Shown: one piece after another, positions 37,700 to 49,749 of the stretch | Position numbering within the stretch: position 1 is the first letter of the stretch | Layout of the letters: the number at the start of each line of letters is the position of its first letter | Assembly (NCBI RefSeq): GCF_000003855.2 | Contig: NW_003101653.1 | Span: forward strand, 327,000 to 390,999 | DNA length: 64,000 nt | Reading direction: 5' to 3' | From: Blastomyces gilchristii SLH14081 | Taxonomy: Eukaryota > Ascomycota > Eurotiomycetes > Onygenales > Ajellomycetaceae | Notes under the pieces: generated by a model | Database searches by the model: none | What the model saw: the letters and a program-made list of their open reading frames with translations, nothing else | What the model was told of the DNA's origin: nothing | Translations under genes and position numbers: made by a program

Positions 37700-40043
37700 A
37701 AGAATCTGATTGTAATAAAGATATTAACACTGTTATTTATAAACTCTAGTCTATAAGATGATGAGTTTCTACTGAGATAAACAGTTCACAGTATATACAA
37801 AGAAAAGAAGAAATCATGTTCTTATTAAAGTTAAAAAAACAAGAAAACAGAAACAGAGCTATAAACACAATTTAGAGATTAATAAAGAAAAAATAAAGAA
37901 AACTCATATTTACATTCTTAATATTCATGATACTTAATTTTCTTATAACTATTAATTTTTCTCTTCAAAGAAGCAGAGAGTATTATATCTGTGATACAGA
38001 CAATTGTTACATTTGACATGAAGACTGTCAGAAATGCACAGACTTCAGAGAAGCTGAATATCAGAATATATACAGTTATAGTAGAGTCTTGAGAGCTAAC
38101 TGTCTGTATATATAATCAGATGTTTCTTATGACGCTGTGTTCACTTTCTCAGTTATACTGAAGTATTCAGCCTGGAAATAATTGAGTAGACTGACTGTGT
38201 GACTGTGTCTGAGATCAGGACTAGATTTTTTGATAGTCTCACTATTAATTTGACTGATCTCATTACACAGTTTTAACATTAGATAGTAGTTTCATACTGT
38301 CTCAGTGAAACTTACTATCTACTCTTATCATATTTTTCAAATAAGACCATGATTTTCACTTCTCAATTTAAATTATTTTTATTGCTTTAAATGACTTTAA
38401 ATCTCATTTGAGTGTTACCAAAAAGTGTTACTTTTTAAAAAATTAAAAATAGTCTAAAAAAAACCTTAAAATATCTAAAAATAGTAACTTTATACCAAGA
38501 ATGAAACTAAATGAAATCAAATGAGATCACTTTCTCATTTTTTTCAAGTCATAATTTCATTTTAAGATCTGATATATAGTCACTTTGTATGTTTTTTTAA
38601 TGGCTAGTCTCAGCAGGATTCACATCAAGAAATGTATGAGATCAGATCAAATGAAATCAAATGTGAAATTCATGATCTCAGCGGCCAGTCTATAATTGAG
38701 ATACAGAGAGAGAGCTCATCTGTTCAGATTAACTCTTATCACAAATTTATAACATTCACATTGTCTTAATTACCTGAATTTTACAGATACTCAGAGACTC
38801 ATCTTTTATTAATAATGAGATTGCAGAAATGTGCTATGATGTGAGAACTATTGATAGAGAATCTAGACATATTTGCATATATCTGGTCAGAGATTATGTG
38901 AACAGAGAAGAAGTAATTATAGGCTCACAGAGCTGTAGAAGATACTGATAACACTGAGAGCTTTATAAAAACTATCAGCTAGAGTCTGTAAGAAATTACT
39001 TACAGAGAGACTTACAGCAAAGAGAAGAACTACACTGCTTGAAGTCAGAAACTGATCTGAGAAAGACATGAGATTGACTGCTGATCTGAAGATCAGGTGT
39101 GATGACAGAGCTGAGAGAGATAAAGATGCTATTATGAGTAATAATGTCTCTGCTTCATCAGTCAGTAAAAAGTGATTAGAGAAGTTATAGAGATACTTAC
39201 AAGAAGCTCAGTGACAGTCAGACATTGTTTATAAAGATATTGAAATTGAAAAAATTTTTATTCTTGAGAAATTCTTGAATTAATATACAGATATTGTCAG
39301 AAACACTCTCTCTCTATTATCTAAGTAAAAACACTTTATGAATGATTGAGAATACTCACAGTTTATAAGAATGAGAGCTGTTATAGAAAAAGAGAAAAGA
39401 AGATGAGATTTTATAGACAGATCTGAGATATTTATACTACTCTAGAGAGATTTACTTACACTGTGAGTAATTCTGTGAAATAGTCAGATCACTCTAGTAA
39501 ATAAAGAGTGATTATGAATTGCAGATCTGAATCTTTCTATATAACTATAAAGAGTGATTATAGACTGTGAATATCTTAATTCTACAATTCTACAGAGTTA
39601 ATGAAAGAATGAAAAATTTCTCACAATTCTACAGTATTAAAGAACAATGATTCATAAGAATAAGTGAAAGATTAACTTACAAATACTTCTCTTTAATAAG
39701 AGTAATCTTACAGAGAGTGATTTATCTGTAAAATAAATCTGTATAATGATTATATAAGAATCTTATAAAAATAATTAAGAGTCAACTGAAATTCTTCTGT
39801 ATGAAAGATATGAGATAAATCTGTGTAATAGTCAGAGAAGAATCTGTAAACTATAAAGAATCTCACAGAATAAGAAACTGAGTGACAGACTCTTTTCTCT
39901 TTGTAATAATAAGAGATTTTTCCTCACTGAGATTTTTTATAGATATAAAGAGTTTTTAGTGAGTATCACTGCAGTGCTGAGCTGATTCTATAAAGTCACT
40001 CAGTGAAAGACTTCACAGATGAAGTCTTAGAGAGAGAGAGATA
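37700..40043 (+). pseudogene. Extra 3' region of gypsy A, unknown Cys-rich and coiled-coil-like relic
   Basis: Between the chromodomain and 3' LTR lies about 1.9 kb (without MITE copy 7) that is also present in copy B (about 43,173-44,990, minus). Read through stops, it shows a Cys-rich patch near 37,980-38,060 (YICDTDNCYIWHEDCQKC) and a charged stretch near 38,820-39,080 (EIAEMCYDVRTIDRESRH). Retention in both copies means it belongs to the element. I recognise no family; an added ORF or a long 3' leader are both possible. Confidence 0.5.
38187..38692 (+). mobile_element. hAT-like MITE copy 7
   Basis: 506 bases, flanked by a perfect 8-base duplication taattgag. The empty site is preserved in copy B near 44,515-44,530. 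Confidence 0.93.
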
Positions 40044-40301
40044 TATAAAAAATCTCACTTCTTACAGATTCTTTATCTCTATTTCTATCTCTTATGTAAT
40101 TAATAGAGTTAGTGACTCTTGACTACATACAACTATATAGACTTAAGTTTATGAATACTATTCACAACTCAGCTTGAATACTATTATATATTTAATCTCT
40201 ATATTTTATCTTTCTATCATGAATACTTCTAGTAGTTAATAGTACATATCATGTCAAGCTGCAAACACCTGAATAATTGTCTGTAAGCACTTATTCTTAC
40301 A
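40044..40301 (+). repeat. 3' LTR of gypsy A
   Basis: 258 bases; its start has decayed from TGTAAGAAATCCC to TATAAAAAATCTC by transitions only. The end CTTACA is intact. Confidence 0.92.
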
Positions 40302-42914
40302 TATAGCTGAGTTTACACTTTCATATCAGTGCACTATTAATTATACTGAGTATATCAAGTTCTTAATACAGTATAAGAATGAATAGTTTATCAGATACTT
40401 CTGTTTCTGTTATATAATTTTCAACACTCTATTTTAAAAGTAAGTGAGAATTCATGATAAGTTTTAATATAGACAAAGCACTTCTTTACTTAAAGATCTT
40501 TCATTTGAGAATCTATAGATGATATTTACAGACACTACATCAGAATCTGAAGTAGTCTTATATTTAATCACTTAGTTTATCTCTAATCTACAGAGTATCT
40601 GTTCATTCTGAGATCAGAAGTGACAGTAACTACAGAGCTATATTAAAAATCTGAGATCTTTTCATCTTTTCCTCACTCTTTCAGCTGTAGATTATCATTG
40701 AAATGATCTCATACAGCTTCTTCCCAGATATGAAGATTGGAAAAATGAAACATCATCTCAATGAATTAAAATATCTCATGAGAATGTCTGTGATAACTCT
40801 ACAATTCTCACTCATTGATTCTATATATATTATACTACATTCAAGAAAGAGGTTTTGAATAAGAAGTTTTAAATCATTGATAACTGAAACTGTTATAAGT
40901 GATAAGACTGTGAATCAACTTACAATTATGAAGTATATTGAATCAAGAATGATTGAAATCTGAAGATTGTTCAACTAACTTCTGAAGCTTATTAAATTGC
41001 AGATCATTGAGATATCTTCATATCTGCAGATAACTCTCAACTCAGCTGTACTATACATTCTGCAGATGAATATCTCACAATTTCCTTAGCTTCTGCAGAT
41101 TATGATAATACTATTATCTTTCTTTCTTTTATAATCAATCATGTTCAACATCATCCTTGCAGTGTCAATTACTGTATTCATAAAAATAAAACTACTGATA
41201 TAGAATTCTGTCATTTTCACTTCTCTATGATAGTTCAAGACTCTTCAGTTCTTAAAAAGTTAACAGACAGCAGCTACTTTCATCTATTCTCATATTATAA
41301 TAATACTCTGCTCAATAACTACAATCACATAATAATTATGAGTTGACTCATAAATATTGATATTACTCTCTGTACTGAATCTCAAGCTGTGCTTGATTAT
41401 TTGACAAAATATGTCTTAAAAAGTGAGAAGAAAACAGAATCTTATGTCAATATTATCAAGAGAGTTTTGCAGACTGTTCATCAGCAGAATCCTCTACTGT
41501 CTACTATTATCAAACTGATGAATCAACTTATTACAGAATGAAACTGATCTGTATAAGAGATCTGTCATCTGCTTCTTATTATTTCTCTTCAAAGTGATTT
41601 TCATGTTTTCATAAGTATTGACTGCCGCTCAGAGAATCAACATCAACAGATATATAGTATTGAGAATGACACTCTTGAGTGTGGGATCTCACTTCTCTGT
41701 AAGTACAAAGCTCAGCCTGTATTCATGAAGAATATCATGTTTTTACAGTATTTACAGTACTATGATCATTGTCACTCAACTCAGCCTTATTTACAGACTC
41801 ATGCAAATGCTCACTTATTGATATTCTATTTAATATACAAATTAGTAAATCACTTGAAGAATTATATCTGTGTCAAGTTACACTTACATCATCTCTTTCA
41901 TGAGATTGACAATCTTAAAGTGATTGATGATCTCATCTTCTCAGATTTTATGAGTGTCTACAAGTTTTATAAAAATGCTCACAATCATCTCTCTGATACT
42001 TATAAGAAAGATATTCTGAAATCAGAATCTGAGATTGATGATGATCTGCAATCTGAAGAATCAGAGCTTCTCAATTCTTGAAATGATCTTGCAGCTCTAC
42101 TATCTGATGATTTCTGCAATATTACTGAGCAAAGTGAGAATTCTATCAGAAATTACTCTCTTGATTATGAGTATAATTAATCTCTATATATTGACACTCA
42201 CCTGAATCTTGATACAGACTTTTGAAATCAAATAAAAGAGAAGTATTCTGTGAATACTACTTTTCAGTTCTCTGATACATGTGATGATTTGAAGTCAGAT
42301 CAGTGACTTTTATTTGATCTGATTACAGATCATTATTATAGCTATCTCAATGAGAAGAATAAGAAATCTCTGCTAATTAATTTAGATAACAAGACTGACA
42401 CTGATAAAACACATGTTATTACAGTTCTGTTCATAGCTCTGCAGAATATGACTGTAGAATATAACTGTTCTATATTAATTATTCAGATAGCTTTAACTGA
42501 AGTTACAGTTTATACAATCAGCAGTCATATCTTACACTTCTTATTTCAACTATCTATTAAATCTATTTCTAGATTTGAACTTCTTAACATGTAAACACTA
42601 CAAGCTTTACAGACAAGCATGTAAGCAGTCTGATATCTCATCATTAATGAGAAATCTATGATTGAAATCTGTTAGCTCAGTTGAATTGATTAGATCTGTA
42701 AAGTAATATACTCTGAGAACTGTAATCTTTCTTTTGACAGCCTCAGTGTCATTCTCATAGAAGATTTCTATCAGCTACTTTCTGTTTTGTAAAAGCTGCT
42801 TTTCTTCAATAAGCAGTTGAATAATATCAATGATATTAGTGACTATAATATATACTGTAAGTTTGATAAGACTATTCAACTTACAGTTATTCATCATCAG
42901 TAAGAAGCTGATTC
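40302..42914 (+). pseudogene. Helitron protein, Rep domain and start of PIF1 helicase
   Basis: Read through stops, this continues the Helitron frame. The Rep/Helitron-like N region includes VDYH-NDLIQLLPRYEDWK, HHPCSVNYCIHKNKTTDI and INIDITLCTESQAVLDYLTKY. The linker has a well-preserved 118-codon open frame at 41,725-42,081. The helicase start carries a Walker A relic (LDNKTDTDKTHV at ~42,380) and a Walker B relic (YLIINEKSMI at ~42,640; DE has become NE). It ends at the target duplication of gypsy B. Confidence 0.82.
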
Positions 42915-43172
42915 TGTAAGAATAAGTGCTCGCAGGCGATTATTCAGGTGTTTGCAGCTTGGTGTGATATGTACTGTTAACTACTAGAAGTATTCATGGT
43001 AGAAAGATAAAATGTAGAGATTAAATATATAATAGCATTTAAGCTGAGTTATGAATAGTATTTGTGAACTCCAGTCTATATAGTTGTGTGTAGCCAAGGG
43101 CCGCTAGCTCTATTAATTATGTGAGAGATAGAAATAGAGATAAAGAATCTGTAAGAAGTGAGATTTCTTACA
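42915..43172 (-). repeat. 3' LTR of gypsy B (left)
   Basis: 258 bases, inverted relative to the LTRs of A; keeps gggccgct and gctcgcaggcg, so it is relatively GC-rich for this block. Confidence 0.92.
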
Positions 43173-44990
43173 TACTCTCTTCTCTCTAAGACTTCATCTG
43201 CAAAGCCTTTCACTGAGTGACTTCATAGAATCAGCTCAGCACTGCAGTGATACTCACTAAAAATTCTTTACATCTATAAAAAACCTCAGTGAGGAAAAAT
43301 CTCTTATTACTATAAAGAGAAAAGAGTCTATCACTTAGTTTCTTATTTTATAAAATTCTTTATAATTTACAGATTCTTCTCTAACTATCACATAGATTCA
43401 TCTCACATCTTTCATATAGAAGAGTTTCAGTTGACTTTCAATCATTTTCATAAGATTCTTATGTAATCATTATACAGATTCATCTTGCAGATGAATTACT
43501 CTCTGTGAGATTATTCTCATTAAAGAGAAGTATTCACAAGTTAATCTTTCACTCATTCTTGTAAATCATTGTTCTTTAATACTATAGAATTATGAGAAAT
43601 TTTTCATTCTTTCATTAACTCTGTAGAATTGTAGAATCAAGATGTTCACAGTCTGTAATCACTCTTTATAGTTATATAGAAAGATTCAGATCAGTAATTC
43701 ACAATCACTCTTATTTATTAGAATAATTTGACTGTTTTATGAAATCACTCACAGTGTAAGTAAATCTCTCTAGAGTAGTATAAATATCTCAGATCTGTCT
43801 ATGAAATCTCATCTTCTTTTCTCTTTTTCTGTAACAGCTCTTATTCTTATAAACTGTGAGTATCTCTATTCATCTGTGAAGTGTTTTTACTCAGATGATA
43901 GAGAGAGAGTATTTCTGACAATATCTGTATATTAATTCAAGAACTTCTCAAGAATAAAAATTTTTTCAATTTCAATATCTTTATAAATAATGTCTGACTG
44001 CTGCTGAGCTTCTTATAAGTGTTTCTGTGACTTCTCTAATTACTTTTTACTGACTGATGAAGCAGAGATGCTGCTGCTTATAACTGTATCTTCATCTCTC
44101 TCAGTTCTGTCACTGCATCTGATCTTCAGGTCAGCAGTCAACTTCATATCTTTCTCAGATCAGTTTCTGACTTTAAGCAGCACAGTCTCTTTCTTTACTG
44201 TAAGTCTTCTTATAAGTAATTTCTTACAGATTTTAGCTAACAGTTCTTGCAAAGCTCTCAGTATTATCAGTATCTTCTACAGTCTCACAGGCCTATAATC
44301 ATCTTCTCTCTGCCTGCACAATCTCTGATCAGATATATGTAAATATGTCTAGGTTCTCTATCAATGATTCTCACACTGCAGTGTATTTTCACAATCTCAT
44401 TGTCAATAAAAGATAAGTCTCTGAGTACTTATAAAATCTGAGTAATCAAGACAATGTGAATGTCATGAATTTGTAATGAGAGTTGATCTGAGTAGATGAG
44501 CTCTCTCTTTATATCTTAATTATTTTCAGACTGAATACTTCAGCACAACTAAGAGAGTAAATACAGCTTTATAAGAGATATCTGATTATATACATAGATA
44601 GCCAGTTCTCAAGATTCTGCTATAACTGTATATACTCTGATATCTGACTTCTCTGAAGTCTGTGCATTTCTGACAGTTTTCATATTAAATACAACAATTG
44701 TCTGTACTATAGATATAATACTCTCTGCTTCTTTGAAGAAGAAAATTGATAGTTGTGAGAGAGTTGAATGTTACAGATATTAAGAATGTGAGTGTGAGTT
44801 TTCTTTATTTTTTCTTTATTAATCTCTAAATTGTGTTTATAACTCTGTTTATTTTCTTATTTTTTAGCTTTAATAAGAGCATGATTTCTTCTTCTCTTAT
44901 ATACACTGTGAACTGTTCATCTCAGTAGAAACTTATCATCTTATAGACTAGAGCTTGTAAATAACAGTATTAATATCTTTATTACAATCA
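43173..44990 (-). pseudogene. Extra 3' region of gypsy B
   Basis: Counterpart of the unknown region in copy A, on the minus strand and without a MITE. The plus-strand 76-codon frame at 44,068-44,298 is only its shadow. Function unknown. Confidence 0.45.
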
Positions 44991-47665
44991 GATTCTTAGT
45001 AAAGACTGTGTCATTCTGACTTATCAGAATTTATAGTATGAAAGTCATGTCTCAGCTTCTGCAGATATCTTATCTGCTCAGATAATTTTTAAGTGAACTT
45101 ATTTATCTTGTCAGAATACTCTTGTCACTGAATCTTGAACTAGAGCTTATAATCTCACTTCTCTGAGTCAATAATCTCTTTGATCTGATATTCTCTTTCA
45201 TTCTCTAGTACTTCATAGATAGAGTAATGAGTCACAGAATTCTCTTCTGAGAATTTCTTATATTTACAGAGTAAAGAGATATGAAAAACATTATATATCT
45301 ATAACTCAGATAACAGTTTTAATCTGTAGAACTGTGAGCTAATTTTCTTCATAATCTTATAAGACTCTGTTTGTAAGAGATTCAGCTTCTTACTAGATCT
45401 TTATATAATGATGTTTTCTAGACTCAGTTAGACTCTATTATCTTTCTTAAAACTCTTTATAATATGCTTGAAGTCATAGTATCTCTTCTGATACTCTTGA
45501 GTCTTTCTCAAGAATTCACAGACTTTCTCTCAGATCTTCTGAATTCTCTTAGCTCATTCACAGATATTATCACACTCTATAGTATACTCTCATGAGTTTA
45601 TCAAGATCATCTGCAGATGAGTCTCAGTGAGCATCTCAAAGAGAGTTTTATCTGTACTGACATACTTTAAGTTGTTGTATATAAACTCTGTAAGTGATAA
45701 TCAATACACTCAGTTATTCTAATTATAATTAACAAAGTATCACAGATACTATTTTAATATACTTATCAGATGTTCTATCTGATCATCTGTCTATTGATGA
45801 AAAGCTGTGCTTAGATCTCATAAGATCTTCAGTATAGTTATCAGATCAGATCAGAACTCTTCTATAAAGATTGATTCTCTGTCTGAGATAATATTTACAG
45901 ACAATTCATGCAATCAGATCACATTGTAGATAAAGATATAAGTTAAATTCTTTGACTTCAAGTTCTTGTGAGTGAGTATAAAGTATATTATCTTGATGAA
46001 GTGATTCATTATTATCAGCACACTGTCAAAGCAGGTATCATATATGTTCTTGCTTTCAGAGAGACTTATAAGAGTATTCATTTCTAGCTGTTCTCAAGGT
46101 TTCTGTGAAATGAGTAGAGAAGTAAGTTCTTTATATAATCTGAACTGTACTATTCATGAATTCTGATAAACAGTATAAGAATTTACTATCTTTTTTATAA
46201 GTTATCATATCTTCAGTCAGAAGTATTTTCTTATAAGCAACTCATAAGTTCTAGTATCTGTAAAATAATCTACTAGAGAAGAGTTATAATGTCTTTTAAT
46301 AAGTTCTATGTATAGAAACTTATTCATAGATATATAAATTCAGCCCTCTCTTTACAAGAGACTATTTAAGTCTCTTCAATTCTTTATTTCTGCAGGATTA
46401 ATCTCTGTTATAAGCAGTTTTTAAATATACTGAGTATATTCATTCTTCAGTTGCAGTTTAGACAATCTGAATAGAAGATCTTATAAAGACTTATACTCTG
46501 TTTTCTCTTACATCAGGTCTTCTGCAGTACTTCTCAAAGTCTGCAAACTCTTCAGATTATAGATACTCTCTTCAAGAATTCTCACAGAGATTCTCAGAGT
46601 GTTGACTCTCAGTGTTATAGAGAGTAGTTATACAGGCTTCTTCTCTCTCTTTTCTTTCTTCTCTTATAGAGAATTGAGAGACTCTTCAGTTAATCTCTTT
46701 ACAACACTCAGTTTAAGCATTTTATGAAACTTTTCTATCTTCTCTAGCTTCTCTATATCTGTCATTCTGATCTTCTTAATATAGTTTGATCTGTGAGAGA
46801 GTTTATTCACTGAGTTCTTAGTTCTCTTGATATATTCTATCTTGAATCAGAACTCACTCAGTCTCTGAGCTCAGTAAATCTGCTACTGTGAGAGTTTCTT
46901 AATTAAAGTAAACTGTTATAAGCTGTTATGATCAGTTCTAATAGTAATCACTGTTATGAAATTCTCAAAGTAGTGATATCAGTGATAAAAGAATTTCACT
47001 ATTATAAGAAGCTTCTGATTATAAATGTTATAATTAATCTCTGTAAATTGTATCTTTTATAAGAAAAAGGCTACTGAAACTCAGTTCTTATTTAACTGTA
47101 GTTATAAGACTATTTCTGAAATTATAAAGAAGAAGATATCTGTCTTTAATCTAATTAAAAGTAAGAGATTAAAGTGAAACAGTATTACTGTATCTGTGAA
47201 TATCTGTTTCAATCTTACAAAGACTCTATAAGCTTCTAGAATAAAAAAGTTCTTACAGTTCTCTCTTTTTAATAATCTTTTCATTCTCTATTTATAGAAT
47301 AACTTCTTCTTATTTTCATTCTTCAGTATGTCTGTAAGAGTCAAGAAGATTCTTGTGAATGCAAAGATAAATTATCTATAGAAATTCATAAAGCTCAGAA
47401 AGATCTGAATCTCATGAATACTAGTTAACTCTGATTATGATAGAATAGTCTCAATCTGTGAAGATTTTATCTGAATATTATCTGCAGTGATTACATATTC
47501 TAGGAAATTAATTCAGTGAGTACTGAAGTTGCACTTTACAAGCTTAATATACAGTTCTGTCTCATCTAAGATCTTTAATACACTTTATATATACTCAGTG
47601 TGTTCTTTCTTCTTCACAGAGTACACTATCACATTATTCAGATATATTATCACAAAGATATTCAG

Positions 47666-47677
47666 ATATGTATGAAG
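47666..47677. repeat. 12-base target duplication, left copy
   Basis: atatgtatgaag; the identical sequence follows the retroposon at 49,738-49,749. The corresponding site in gypsy A (near 33,997-34,010, opposite strand) has it once. Confidence 0.9.
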
Positions 47678-47999
47678 TTATTATTATTATTATTCTTCAA
47701 TTATAGATGTATACAGTCAGAGACTATGACATCTATCTGAGAACTTTTAGTTCTCAGGGTTTTTTCTATATCTGTAAAGTTAACTATTATACATTCATCA
47801 ATTTCAGATATGCAAAATCAGAAAATTTCAGCTCAGAATATAAAAACTGTTTACAAATTGCAGTATTTTAACATCTTCTGATACTTTGAAATCATTTGAC
47901 AATATCATGACAAAGGAAAAGAGAACACAGTCTTAAAGATAGACACATTAAATAGATAGACAGAAAGAAATTGAAAGAAAAAGATAAAGTAAAGAAAGA

Positions 48000-48987
48000 C
48001 TGTAATAAAACAAATTATTAAAAGATAGTATATAACTGTTTTAACAGACTATATCTGATTGATTTCCTTCTCTTCATATTCAGATAATTCTGAGTTTAGT
48101 CATTTTCTTGTAGCTGCTTAAGTTTTTGATAGAAAGTCTATTAAATATTTAATTCCTGTCTCAGTTGAGAATAAGAATCTTATATTTAATTAATTTAGAT
48201 TATACTTCTCTTTCAATCTGACTCTGAGACTATTGTATAACACACAGTGTATTACAATATACTCAGAATTCTCATTTACATTGCAGAATGAGCATTCTAT
48301 TGAGTCAAATCTATCATCAAATCTTTGTATATAAGATTTGAAATAGCCATGTTCTAGTTTCAGCTGTATTATAGATGAGAATATTTTCTTTTTACATTTA
48401 ATTGAACAAGATTTTCACTTGAGTTTTATTTCAAATCTTGAATAATATATACTCTTCTTTTGTTTCTGCCAGCTTTCATTTCACTTGTCTAAACAAGATT
48501 CTTTTATTTTTCTCTTTATAAAAGATCAGAATATAACTTTTTGAATAGATCTGCTTAATTCTGCACTCTTTTTTACAGCTGAATCAGTCAATTCATTATC
48601 ATGAATATTTATATAAACAGAAACTCAGTGCAGATGAATTATCAGCTTTAATATTCTTTTCTTTTGAATTTTCAAAACAGAGTTTAAGATCAGTTCAAGA
48701 TTCATTTAATTATTATAAATCTGACTATTTTTAAGTCTTTTTAAAGCAGCTTGACTATCAGAGAATATTTATATCTCTTTCAAACTATTTCCTCTTTTAT
48801 GAGATTTTATTTCTATGAGTTTGAAAGCTTTCACTATTACAAATAGTTCAGCATCAAAGACTTCAGATTCACAGCCTAGATTTCAGAAATCTGAGATAAA
48901 ATTAATATTATCTTCAGTATAAGCAATGCCTGTGTCTAATCTATTCAGATTCTCATTCTTTGAGCTATCTGAATAAATCAGAATAGA
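48000..48987 (-). pseudogene. LINE RNase H and CCHC zinc-knuckle fragment
   Basis: Minus strand, read through a few stops. RNase H core: ILIYSDSSKNEN (first Asp), CESEVFDAELFVIVKAF (Glu), IFSDSQAALKRL (second Asp), DNELTDSAV (last acidic residues). Downstream KLEHGYFKSYIQRF leads to CSFCNVNENSEYIVIHC, a CX2CX(n)HC knuckle typical of the C-terminus of I/Tad-clade fungal LINE ORF2. The RT part is absent. Confidence 0.82.
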
Positions 48988-49656
48988 GCTACGGGCGCTA
49001 GTCACCCGCAGGATGCATCTTAAGCTAATTACATTTAACCCCCTATAATTAACCGATCACCGCGTCCGTCCTCTCAGGCCAGCCACTAATTTCCAGAGGT
49101 GTTAGTTAGTGGCTGCCACTGCCCACTTGGTGGTGTACACACCAAGCTTCCAGTTGCTGATCTCGGCCTCATTAGATGCCCATAGGCCTATCAATCAGCT
49201 GTTGTGGCCTCACCCCGTGTTAGGGACTAATCATAGGCTTGATGACTGCAGTCCTCCCTGCCAGTATTAGGGCTTGGCAGGGAGCTTGCAGGCTCTAGCC
49301 TATCAGAGTGCCCTGCCTAGGGCCTAGATGCGCGTCTAGGCCTGCTAGTCGGGTGGTTTTCAAAATCATTTCCTGTATTTGGGGGGGAGCTAGGCTCCAA
49401 TGACAGCCCTAGTTAGGGACTCACTTAAGTAGTGTATAATCACTACATTAGGCTTGGCTCTATATCATTAGAACCTTGACGGGTGCACAGTAGAATAGTG
49501 GGACATTGGCACCTCATGCCAGCTCTGGTGAGTGTTCACAGGATCTCACTTAACTAGTGGCTTGGCTTGCAGTAGGGAGTTCTACCCCGCATCAAGCCTT
49601 ACTAATTAGGCTCAGCCTCTATTACATGGGGGCTTTCATGGGTAAGAAGTGGCAGG

Positions 49657-49738
49657 TGCCAGCGGTGGGATTCGAACCCACGCACCCCTAATGTGTGCGG
49701 CCTTGGTTACCAGTCTTACCAACTGGGCCACGCTGGCA
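49657..49738 (-). ncRNA. tRNA-like head of retroposon with Pol III A and B boxes
   Basis: 82 bases on the minus strand. The acceptor stem TGCCAGC / GCTGGCA pairs 7 of 7, and the T arm GTGGG-TTCGAAT-CCCAC pairs 5 of 5. The A box TGGCCCAGTTGG and B box GGTTCGAATCC match the Pol III consensus exactly. The middle does not form a normal anticodon arm with a 7-base loop; instead CGCAC/GTGCG forms a stem with a 9-base loop. It is therefore a tRNA-derived promoter module rather than a working tRNA gene. Confidence 0.72.
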
Positions 49739-49749
49739 TATGTATGAAG
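49738..49749. repeat. 12-base target duplication, right copy
   Basis: atatgtatgaag, identical to 47,666-47,677; the first base may belong to the tRNA-like head. Confidence 0.9.

Larger units (their letters stand above)
31504..40301 (+). mobile_element. Ty3/gypsy chromovirus-like element A, full length
   Basis: Bounded by two 258-base LTRs (31,504-31,761 and 40,044-40,301) with TGTAAG...CTTACA ends and a perfect 5-base target duplication tatag (31,499-31,503 and 40,302-40,306). Order on the plus strand: gag, zinc knuckle, protease, RT, RNase H, integrase, chromodomain, then about 1.9 kb of further sequence before the 3' LTR. Three MITEs are inserted (36,017; 37,186; 38,187). Without them the element is about 7.25 kb, the same as copy B without its own insertion. 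The body is riddled with stops. Confidence 0.93.
47678..49738 (-). mobile_element. tRNA-headed chimeric non-LTR retroposon, 2.06 kb
   Basis: Inserted in the RT of gypsy B with a perfect 11-12-base target duplication. On the minus strand, from the 5' end: an 82-base tRNA-like head (49,738-49,657), a GC-rich non-coding body (49,656 to about 48,988), a LINE RNase H relic, a CX2C...HC zinc-knuckle relic, an AT-rich 3' stretch, and an (AAT)n tail at 47,678-47,697. Target duplication and simple-repeat tail are the marks of target-primed reverse transcription. I infer a tRNA-derived SINE-like 5' part fused to the 3' half of a LINE. Confidence 0.8.

Noticed and set aside
49657..49738. Functional tRNA gene on the minus strand
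   Set aside because: Acceptor and T arms are perfect but no 7-base anticodon loop on a 5-bp stem can be formed, even allowing an intron. It also lies exactly at the end of a retroposon with target duplication, so it is a tRNA-derived head.
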